Shown: piece by piece, positions 6,004-12,800 of the stretch
Layout: every line of letters begins with the position of its first letter
Numbering within the stretch: position 1 is the stretch's first letter
Assembly: GCA_020860985.1 (NCBI GenBank)
Contig: JAJBTG010000013.1
Coordinates: 1 to 12,800, forward strand
DNA from: Oscillospiraceae bacterium
GTDB taxonomy: Bacteria; Bacillota; Clostridia; UBA1381
Direction of reading: 5' to 3'
DNA: 12,800 nucleotides
Notes under the pieces: model-generated
Databases searched by the model: none
The model's input: the letters and a program-made list of their open reading frames with translations, nothing else
What the model was told of the DNA's origin: nothing
Position numbers and translations under genes: made by a program

Positions 6004-9000
6004 ATGAAACGAGGAATTTCAATTGTTTGTTCATTGGTTATGGTCTTGCAATTATTGTTAGGCACGCTGACAGTATTTGCGGCAGAGGACGAAACGGTTA
6101 CGTATACCGAACCGGAAAGTCCCGCGGTTACATACAATATGAACATTGATTGGAAATTTACAAAAGCGACAGGCACGGTGTACCCGCTTGCGAGCGCGGC
6201 GGCGAGCGTTGTCGACTCAAACGGAAAGCAGTTCTATGAGGTCGAATATGACGACAGCGAATGGGAAACGGTATCGGTGCCGCACGCGCCGAATGCCGAG
6301 GATTCGTTTGACGATAACTGCTATGACTCCGGCGAATCGGGAATATGGCGCGGATTTATGTTCTACAGAAAGCACATAACCGTACCCGAAAGCGATGCGG
6401 GGAAGAAGCTGTTTCTTGAGTTTGAGGCGGTTCGCCAGAGCGTTTATTTATACGTAAACGGTGAGATGGTCGGCTACTACGAGGCGGGCATTACCGCTAT
6501 GGGCTTTGATATAACGAATTATATCAATGTCGGCGAGGATAACGTAATCGCGGTAGCGACGGATAACTCGTCGGACAGAGGTCAGTCGGATTCGACGCTT
6601 GTTACGCACGAAACCAAACCGGGCAGCGCGGCGGGCGCGGCTGACGGCAGTACGTTCCAGTGGAACACAAAGGACTTTAACGAGGTGCAGGGCGGTATCA
6701 CGGGCAATGTAAATCTTTACGCGAAGAATGAGATTTATCAAACACTGCCCTTGTACAACAACCTAAAAACAACGGGTAATTATATCTACGCAAGCGATTT
6801 TGACATACGCGAAAAAACCGCGACTATCACGGTTGAGGGCGAAATAAGAAACGAGTCGGACAGCGCAAAGGATATAACCCTTGAGGTAAACGTGGTTGAC
6901 AATGACGGCAATCTCACCGCATCATTCTCGCAGACGGCGAACGCAGCGGCGGCAACGGACGCGGGCGAGGTATATCAAACGGTTGTTCCCGATGACGCTT
7001 ACGAGGATGCCCCGGCGGCGACAAACGCGAACACCGTTGACGTTACGAAGATTACCGCAAGCGCCGAGGCGACAGACCTGCGCTTTTGGAGCCCCGATTC
7101 GCCGTATCTTTACGATGTTTACACGGTGCTAAAGGACAGCGACGGCAATGTTCTTGACGTTCAGAAAACCACTACCGGATTCAGAAAGGTAGAATACGAT
7201 ATTGAGGACGGCGGTCTTAAAATAAACGATTCGCCGGTATGGCTCACGGGTTATGCACAGCGTTCCACAAACGAGTGGGCGGTAATCGGTGTCGCGAACG
7301 ACTGGCTTCAAGACCTTGATATGCAGTGGATAAAGGAGTCAAATTCAAACTTTATCCGTTGGATGCACGTTGCGCCCAAGCCTTCGCAGATTCGCTCGGG
7401 CGATAAATACGGAGTTGTTTCCGTTGTTCCCGCCGGCGATAAGGAGGGTGACGTTGACGGCAGACAATGGGATCAGCGTGTCGAGGCTATGCGCGACGCG
7501 ATGATTTATTACAGAAATTCCCCGTCGGTAATATTCTGGGAGGCAGGTAACGCCTCTATTTCGGCTGAGCATCAGCAAGAAATGACCGATATGAAAAATT
7601 TGATAGACCCGAACGGCGGACGTTTTTCGGGATGCCGCTCGATTTCGTCAACAGATCAGATTGAGGCGGCGGACTATGTCGGCACCATGCTTAACCGTTA
7701 TGCGTCGAGCGCGACAAGCGCGATGTCGTCAGCGAACAAATATGTTCCGATAGTCGAAACGGAGTACGCGCGTGACGAGGCTCCGAGAAGAGTATGGGAC
7801 GATTATTCACCGCCTGATTACGATTACGATAATAAATGGCTCGGCGACGGCGCGTCAAAGACGGACGGCTACGACGTTTGGGACGAAACCTCCGAGGATT
7901 TCGCGATTACGGACGTCGGCGCGTATAACGAGTTTTACACCGACCGTGTGGGCGGCTCGAGCGGCAACGACTATTACACCGCGGCGGCTATAATGGTATG
8001 GTCGGATTCCAATATGCACAACAGAAATACCGGCTCCGAAAACTGCCGTACCTCGGGTAAGGTTGACGCGGTAAGAATTAAGAAAGAGGCGTTCTACGCT
8101 ATGCAGGCGGCTCAGGCGACAGAGCCGACAATTCATATAGTGGGACACTGGAATTATCCCGAATATAACGATGAAAACTACTGGTACGACCTAAAGACCT
8201 ATAACGGAACCTATTGGGAAAAGACGGGCGAACAGGCTCAAAGAGATCCCACAAAGAAAACGGTTTACGTTATCGGTTCGGCGGACGTTTCAAAGATTGA
8301 ATTATATGTAAACGACAGCCTTGTCGGAACGTGTTCAAAGCCGACAAACAGCTTTGTTTACTCGTTCTCGAATATCGACGTTACGCAGTCGGGCGAAGTA
8401 AGCGCGATAGCTTATGACGCGAGGGACGAGATTATCGCCGAGGACGCTATCGCGACTGCGGGCGATCCCGCGACAATCAGACTTACTCCCGTAACCGGTC
8501 CCGACGGACTTATCGCGGACGGCAGCGATATAGCGTATTTCGATGTTGAGGTTGTGGACGCGGACGGCAATGTATGCCCGCTAAGCTACGATAAGATTAA
8601 CCTCAGCATAAGCGGCAACGGTGTGCTTTTGGGCGGCTACAACAGCGGCATAGACGATAAGATTACCACGCATAAGGATTATGTTTATGCGGAATGTGGA
8701 ACAAACAGAGTTTTTGTACGCTCTACGCGCGACGCAGGCGCGATTACTCTTTCGGCGGCGTTTGACGGTCAGGCGGCGGTTACCTCAACGATAACATCTA
8801 CCGCGCTTGAGCTTACGGACGGACTTACAACCGAGGCTCAGCGTTCATACGCGCAGGGCGAGGTTCCCGAGGTTATCAACACCGAGGTTGCCCCGCTAAA
8901 GGCGATGGCAGGCGAGTTCACCGTTGACTTTGATGAGGAAAGCGGAAACACCGAAATCGTTGACCCTCTGGAGGACGTTGACACATATAAAGTTCAGTAC

Positions 9001-12000
9001 AACGGCGCGGACTATACAAGCGAGTACACCTCCGTTCCGTACCGCCCCGACTCAACAACGGGCGTTCTGTGCGACGTTATAACCACGCTCGATATATTAA
9101 AGCAGACGGCGAATCCGAACATTGAATACACGGTTGTAACCGAGGGCGATTTGCCCACCGGCTATGACGGAGCGCTTCCGTATGTATCGATAACGGGCGG
9201 ACTAAAGGACGGATACACGCAGATTGACGTTGTAAGTTCCTCAACGACGCTATTTATAAACGGCGGCGAGGATAAGAATCTTATGAACGCCGAGGTAGAG
9301 GCGAACGGCGACGAAGTAATCGTCGATATAGCGGTTGTTTTGGGATATATCGACAGCGTAAGCTACTCGCTTAATACCAACTCTAAAACCGCGAATATGG
9401 TTGGCGCGGCTGTCGACGGCAATACAAGCAGCGCATTTTTGGAATACGCGGACGGAACGGCGAGAGTTACCGCTATAAGTCCCGTAACGGGCGGCAATTT
9501 GATATTCGCAAGCTATGACGGCAATGCGCTTGAAAACGTCAGCATGAAGAAAGTAAATCTTGAAAGCATGGGTTCGTACAGCGATTATGCATTGCCGACA
9601 GCTTTCGCGGACGCGGACGATGTTAAGATAATGCTTTGGGCATCGGATATGGCAACTCCGCTTTGCGATTACGTAGCTGTAAACGACGAGGATGAAACCG
9701 TTTCGGTAAGCTCAATCGGCGGCACGGTATTCTACGACGACAGCGAAAGAGCCGCAAAAAACACCGATTCGGACGAGGATGCGGATTACATCGATGCCGA
9801 TTATGAGGTTTTAGATTATGACGTTGATGAAGAAATCGAGCTTGCGTCGGCTGATGTAAGCCTGTTTGAGGAGCAAAGCCCGGGAGAGGTTCAGACGCTT
9901 GATGAGCTTATAGCAAAGCATGAATGCGAAACAACCTCGAAAGACGGCGCGACGATAACAGAGGGCGCTCCGGACGAGTCAAACTATATTAAGACAGGTG
10001 ATTCCGCTGTTTGTATGCAGAGTGAGTTTACATACGGCTCCAATACCAAGGAGGACATTATGTTCTCGCTTGACGTAAGATTTGACGCGGAGTACGGCGG
10101 TTTCTGCGCTGAAGATGACGGCGATAAAAAGGTTGCCGGCGCGATCGTATTGAGAAACAGCCTGCTTCAGGTTCAAAAAGGCAGCGGCACAAATGATTAT
10201 AACAGTACGGGAATCTCAATAGATTCATCTACGTGGTATCATATATCGATGGTAGGACGCTACAGCGCATCCGACGCTAATATAGATATGTACGTATGGA
10301 AATACGGCGATGACGGCAGCTTGACATATTTGGGCAGCGCGGAGAGCATAGCATTGAGAAACTTATCGCAGTCAAATAACAACGGCGCGTCGCACCTGAA
10401 TATTCTTGCCAATACAAGCGTTGACAATTTGTGCGTTTCCAAGCTTAATGCGGACACCCTGACGCTCACTGCCTCAGCCGATACCGTTAAAGCCGGCGCA
10501 ACACAGCTCTTCAGCGTAGCAGCAACAAGAGCGGGCGGATATATCACAACCCCGTCGGTTACTTGGGAGGTTTATGACGCTAATGATGAAAATATTCTTA
10601 ATGACGATGAAATCTCAATTTCGGACGCTGGTCTTTTGAATGTCGGCTCGGACGCGTCAAAGCAAACAATAAACGTCCGCGCAACGTCAACCGTTTCTGA
10701 TACGGTGTACGCGTCAAAGGCGGTTACAATAGACGCTATCGATAAATCAACAGACACATATGATACCCTTACCCTAAGCGCAGAAGGCGACACCGTAAGA
10801 GTAAATGAACCGCTGACGCTTACCGCTGCGGCGACGCTTGACGACGAAACGGTAGACCCGATAAGCGAGGACGATTTGTTCTGGTACGTATACAACGAGG
10901 GTAATTTAAGAGAGGTTGGCAACAAAAACATAACAATAGATAACGGCGTATTAAGCGTAACGAAGGACGTTGTTCCCCAAACCGTAACCGTAAAGGCTAT
11001 GAATCTGTCGGGCAGTGTTTCGGGAACATATACCGTTGAAGTGCTTCCGGCGAATATGAATTACGACAATGAGGATGAATACACCGATACCTTCGCCTCC
11101 TCAAACGCGTGCGAGGAATACATATCCGATGCGACGCTTACCGAAGGCTCATGGGACGGCTCCGGCTATTACAACATAACATCAGCGTATAACTTCGATG
11201 GATTCAGCTCCGACACCACGGCGGACGTTATCTACTCTGCCGATATGCAGTTTGCAAACGACGGCGCGGGCTGGACAGTTTACAATAGCAGCAAGGGCAA
11301 GCTCGGCTTGCAGCTTTCATCATCGGGAACCACCCTTAACGCGATAGGCGCAAGCAACAAGGTTGTCGGCTCAATGGCGATAGACAATACGTCCTGGTAT
11401 AATATCCAGATAATGTGCGCTACCGGCAACAGCGGCACGGGAACGTCATATGCAAGACTTATCGTATATAAGTATGACGAGGACGGCAATAAGGTACACC
11501 CGAGCACCGGCGAAGTCGGCGTTCCGTATGTATCATCCGATGTTGCACTCAGAAATCTTGACGAAAGCAGCGCAAACCATATCTGCGTAAACGCGGGAAC
11601 AAATGTTGACAATGTAATAAGTATGTACGTTTCGCCAGATACGCTTGAATTAAGTCTTGACACGGAGAGCGTGCTTGCCGGCGCGACGGCTCAGGCTACT
11701 ACAACAGCGTCAAGAAAGGGCGTTGTATTCCCGTACCTAAGCTCAAGCCTAATCTCGTATGAGATTTACGATTCGGATAACGCATATCCGTTAGGCAACG
11801 ACAAGATAACTATTGACGCGACCGGTAAGATTACAATAGACGCTCTTGCGGACGCTCAGGACGTATATGTAAGAGTAAGCTCGACAAGCGGCGGTATGAG
11901 CGACAGCGTAAAGCTTACGATTAAGTCCTCGGATATATTCGAGATAACAAGCGCGGGATTTGAGGACGACACATATTCTGTGCTTAAGAGAATAAAGGTA

Positions 12001-12492
12001 AACAAAAATTTCTATTACAATGACGACGTAACCTTTGTAGTAGAGGTATACGACGAAAACGGCGCGATGACGGCGGTTAAAACTAAAAAAGCATACGGCG
12101 ACCAGCTGTCCTTGGGTGAAAACAAGATTGCGATAAATCTGACCTTGCCGGAGGATTTCGATAAGACTACCGACACAATCAAGGCGTATGTGGTTACGAA
12201 TTTGTCCACATCAACGCAGACCGACGGCGCGGAGCTTGCGCTCGCATCGTCAACGGTATCGAACATTCCGAGCTTTGACGATAGCGCAAAGGTAACGGTG
12301 CTTGTATTGGCGGCGGGCGCCGACGAAACAAGCGTAACCGATAGCGATATTATGTACTATACACAGCTTTTGGGCAGTGATATTACCGATAATACTCTTA
12401 CTCTTCCGATGAATATCGAAAGCGGAATGACCGTGAAGATTGCCGGAAACGTAAGCGGTATTCACACAATCGCAGTCGGAGTCTTAGAATAA
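6004..12492 (+). CDS. Giant secreted multidomain glycoside hydrolase family 2 protein
   Basis: A 2162-residue exported protein with the GH2 (beta-galactosidase-like) core. Residues 1-26 are a signal peptide (MKRG, long hydrophobic core, VFA cleavage). GH2 sugar-binding jelly roll: about 45-240 (SGIWRGFMFYRKHI, GGITGNVNLY). GH2 Ig-like domain: about 260-400 (LRFWSPDSPYLY, TTGFRKVEYD). TIM barrel: about 405-700 (LTGYAQRSTNEW, NFIRWMHVAP). The nucleophile is likely Glu587 (VETEYARD); at the usual acid/base position the motif reads WEAGNA, so Ala517 replaces Glu. Then DUF4982-like and GH2 C5-like Ig domains (about 745-935), a less clear region with a possible stalk-type domain (985-1130), a module ending in MLWASDMATPL (1160-1220), an acidic segment (1245-1295), LamG-like and Ig modules (1308-1972), and a C-terminal Ig-type domain plus a roughly 60-residue end module. 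No LPXTG or SLH anchor is seen. Start supported by GAAAGGG 10 bases upstream. Substrate is unknown; a beta-galactoside or related plant/host glycan is the family expectation. Control by the divergent AraC-type protein is likely. Confidence 0.93.
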   Translation: MKRGISIVCSLVMVLQLLLGTLTVFAAEDETVTYTEPESPAVTYNMNIDWKFTKATGTVYPLASAAASVVDSNGKQFYEVEYDDSEWETVSVPHAPNAEDSFDDNCYDSGESGIWRGFMFYRKHITVPESDAGKKLFLEFEAVRQSVYLYVNGEMVGYYEAGITAMGFDITNYINVGEDNVIAVATDNSSDRGQSDSTLVTHETKPGSAAGAADGSTFQWNTKDFNEVQGGITGNVNLYAKNEIYQTLPLYNNLKTTGNYIYASDFDIREKTATITVEGEIRNESDSAKDITLEVNVVDNDGNLTASFSQTANAAAATDAGEVYQTVVPDDAYEDAPAATNANTVDVTKITASAEATDLRFWSPDSPYLYDVYTVLKDSDGNVLDVQKTTTGFRKVEYDIEDGGLKINDSPVWLTGYAQRSTNEWAVIGVANDWLQDLDMQWIKESNSNFIRWMHVAPKPSQIRSGDKYGVVSVVPAGDKEGDVDGRQWDQRVEAMRDAMIYYRNSPSVIFWEAGNASISAEHQQEMTDMKNLIDPNGGRFSGCRSISSTDQIEAADYVGTMLNRYASSATSAMSSANKYVPIVETEYARDEAPRRVWDDYSPPDYDYDNKWLGDGASKTDGYDVWDETSEDFAITDVGAYNEFYTDRVGGSSGNDYYTAAAIMVWSDSNMHNRNTGSENCRTSGKVDAVRIKKEAFYAMQAAQATEPTIHIVGHWNYPEYNDENYWYDLKTYNGTYWEKTGEQAQRDPTKKTVYVIGSADVSKIELYVNDSLVGTCSKPTNSFVYSFSNIDVTQSGEVSAIAYDARDEIIAEDAIATAGDPATIRLTPVTGPDGLIADGSDIAYFDVEVVDADGNVCPLSYDKINLSISGNGVLLGGYNSGIDDKITTHKDYVYAECGTNRVFVRSTRDAGAITLSAAFDGQAAVTSTITSTALELTDGLTTEAQRSYAQGEVPEVINTEVAPLKAMAGEFTVDFDEESGNTEIVDPLEDVDTYKVQYNGADYTSEYTSVPYRPDSTTGVLCDVITTLDILKQTANPNIEYTVVTEGDLPTGYDGALPYVSITGGLKDGYTQIDVVSSSTTLFINGGEDKNLMNAEVEANGDEVIVDIAVVLGYIDSVSYSLNTNSKTANMVGAAVDGNTSSAFLEYADGTARVTAISPVTGGNLIFASYDGNALENVSMKKVNLESMGSYSDYALPTAFADADDVKIMLWASDMATPLCDYVAVNDEDETVSVSSIGGTVFYDDSERAAKNTDSDEDADYIDADYEVLDYDVDEEIELASADVSLFEEQSPGEVQTLDELIAKHECETTSKDGATITEGAPDESNYIKTGDSAVCMQSEFTYGSNTKEDIMFSLDVRFDAEYGGFCAEDDGDKKVAGAIVLRNSLLQVQKGSGTNDYNSTGISIDSSTWYHISMVGRYSASDANIDMYVWKYGDDGSLTYLGSAESIALRNLSQSNNNGASHLNILANTSVDNLCVSKLNADTLTLTASADTVKAGATQLFSVAATRAGGYITTPSVTWEVYDANDENILNDDEISISDAGLLNVGSDASKQTINVRATSTVSDTVYASKAVTIDAIDKSTDTYDTLTLSAEGDTVRVNEPLTLTAAATLDDETVDPISEDDLFWYVYNEGNLREVGNKNITIDNGVLSVTKDVVPQTVTVKAMNLSGSVSGTYTVEVLPANMNYDNEDEYTDTFASSNACEEYISDATLTEGSWDGSGYYNITSAYNFDGFSSDTTADVIYSADMQFANDGAGWTVYNSSKGKLGLQLSSSGTTLNAIGASNKVVGSMAIDNTSWYNIQIMCATGNSGTGTSYARLIVYKYDEDGNKVHPSTGEVGVPYVSSDVALRNLDESSANHICVNAGTNVDNVISMYVSPDTLELSLDTESVLAGATAQATTTASRKGVVFPYLSSSLISYEIYDSDNAYPLGNDKITIDATGKITIDALADAQDVYVRVSSTSGGMSDSVKLTIKSSDIFEITSAGFEDDTYSVLKRIKVNKNFYYNDDVTFVVEVYDENGAMTAVKTKKAYGDQLSLGENKIAINLTLPEDFDKTTDTIKAYVVTNLSTSTQTDGAELALASSTVSNIPSFDDSAKVTVLVLAAGADETSVTDSDIMYYTQLLGSDITDNTLTLPMNIESGMTVKIAGNVSGIHTIAVGVLE
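9925..10737 (+). repeat. Internal protein repeat, copy A: LamG-like domain plus Ig domain
   Basis: Residues 1308-1578 of the GH2 protein. Shared landmarks with copy B are a Cys-Glu start (Cys1308), ATITEG (1316), STWYHI (1409), IALRNL (1449) and DTLTLTASADTVKAGAT (1484). The first about 170 residues look like a concanavalin/LamG-type beta-sandwich, the rest like a bacterial Ig domain. The copies are diverged at protein and DNA level, so this is an old duplication. Confidence 0.7.
11110..11919 (+). repeat. Internal protein repeat, copy B: LamG-like domain plus Ig domain
   Basis: Residues 1703-1972 of the GH2 protein, offset from copy A by 387-398 residues. Matching landmarks: Cys1703, ATLTEG (1710), TSWYNI (1796), VALRNL (1847), DTLELSLDTESVLAGAT (1879). 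A third, separate Ig copy without a LamG partner (DTLTLSAEGDTV, about 1587-1683) lies between the two units. Confidence 0.7.
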
Positions 12493-12521
12493 ATACAGAT
12501 AACCGAATCTTTCCCTTTCTT

Positions 12522-12557
12522 AAACCATCGGAGCATTTTGCTCCGGTGGTTTTTGAT
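12522..12557 (+). terminator. Rho-independent terminator of the GH2 gene
   Basis: A 14-bp stem (12522-12535 with 12539-12552, one G-U pair) with a three-base loop, running into T bases up to 12554. It begins 30 bases after the stop codon at 12490-12492. Confidence 0.92.
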
Positions 12558-12562
12558 TTTCA

Positions 12563-12670
12563 ATAAGGGGCTTTGCCCCGTCATTCAACGTTTCAGCGGC
12601 GGATTGTACCGCCACTGAAAAAAGTAAGTGGAACCCGCCGCCTATAGAGGCGGGGGACATCTTACTTTTA
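12563..12670. other. Gene-free structured cassette with three consecutive hairpins
   Basis: The 308 bases after the GH2 gene hold no credible ORF; this part is densely folded. Hairpin 1: GGGGC/GCCCC (12567-12571, 12575-12579). Hairpin 2: 12591-12602 with 12609-12620, an 11-bp stem with one C-A mismatch (TTTCAG..GGCGG / CCGCC..CTGAAA). Hairpin 3: outer arms AAAGTAAG (12621-12628) and CTTACTTT (12661-12668), internal loop, then an inner GC-rich stem ending in CCGCCT-ATAG-AGGCGG (12638-12653) with CCC/GGG extending it past a bulged G. The layout recalls small palindromic mobile repeats or ends of IS200/IS605-type elements, or a noncoding RNA; none is proven. On the minus strand hairpin 3 is followed by six T bases (12623-12618) and could terminate. 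Confidence 0.5.
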
Positions 12671-12703
12671 GTTATACGGGTCAGCCGCTTAAATTAAAAG
12701 CAA

Positions 12704-12729
12704 CAAAAAAAGCGTTTAAAAAACGCTTA
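12704..12729 (-). terminator. Minus-strand terminator for a gene beyond the right edge
   Basis: AAGCGTTT (12710-12717) pairs with AAACGCTT (12721-12728) around a three-base loop; read on the minus strand the stem runs into T bases (complement of 12711-12705). On the plus strand it is followed only by A bases. It probably ends a leftward gene located to the right of the window. Confidence 0.6.
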
Positions 12730-12747
12730 AAATGCAGAAACTATTCC

Positions 12748-12800
12748 TGATATAATCCCCTTAGAGTAGACACTTGAAATAACAAAAAGATTTCAAGACT
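12748..12800. mobile_element. Possible insertion-sequence end (IS3-like) at the right edge
   Basis: From 12748 the sequence starts with TGATATAATCCCC and continues with AGAGTAGACA, then an 8-bp inverted repeat CTTGAAAT/ATTTCAAG (12773-12780, 12790-12797). A TG start and a short GTAGACA-type block resemble terminal repeats of IS3-group elements in Clostridia as I remember them, but no transposase is in view and the other end is missing. It could equally be the promoter or leader hairpin region of an ordinary gene. Confidence 0.22.

Noticed and set aside
6448..8148. Several minus-strand open frames inside the GH2 gene
   Set aside because: They are Arg- and Val-rich shadow translations of a GC-biased coding strand, have no ribosome sites, and overlap a well-supported conserved domain.
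12493..12800. A tRNA or small protein gene in the 3' flank
   Set aside because: No cloverleaf with a T-arm consensus can be formed, and no ORF with a ribosome site is present; the hairpins account for the structure.

Overview
The window looks like the chromosome of a low-to-mid GC Gram-positive anaerobe of the Clostridia, probably an uncultured gut or plant-fibre-degrading lineage. The reasons are strong AGGAGG-type ribosome binding sites, Rho-independent terminators with U-tracts, Sec signal peptides without outer-membrane features, a degenerate S-layer homology (SLH) protein, and a very large secreted multidomain glycoside hydrolase next to an AraC-type regulator. This assignment is inference; no rRNA or other phylogenetic marker is present.

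Layout, left to right: (1) the 3' part of a CopA-type copper P1B-ATPase with a C-terminal heavy-metal-associated domain (+), ending in a hairpin shared with the convergent next gene; (2) an EamA/DMT-family membrane transporter (-); (3) a two-gene minus-strand unit, in which a small radical SAM protein of the type usually associated with TatD is followed 17 bases later by a secreted low-complexity/SLH-like protein with a textbook terminator; (4) a family I inorganic pyrophosphatase (-) with its own good promoter; (5) an AraC-family regulator with a cupin-like sensor domain (-, GTG start); (6) divergent from it, a 2162-residue secreted glycoside hydrolase family 2 protein (+) filling half the window; (7) a 308-bp gene-free 3' flank packed with hairpins: the GH2 terminator, a GC-rich structured cassette, a minus-strand terminator, and a possible insertion-sequence edge at the right border.

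Functional reading: the araC and GH2 genes form a classic divergent regulator/enzyme pair with both promoters, and a cluster of GCAAT repeats, inside a 191-bp intergenic region, so the regulator most likely controls the enzyme in response to a sugar or oligosaccharide. The other genes (copper export, transporter, pyrophosphatase, radical SAM/SLH pair) look like independent transcription units. The points most worth a second look are the missing acid/base glutamate in the GH2 barrel, the internal LamG/Ig duplication in that protein, the radical SAM/secreted-protein pairing without TatD, a promoter whose -35 box lies inside the upstream gene's terminator, and the multi-hairpin cassette after the GH2 gene.
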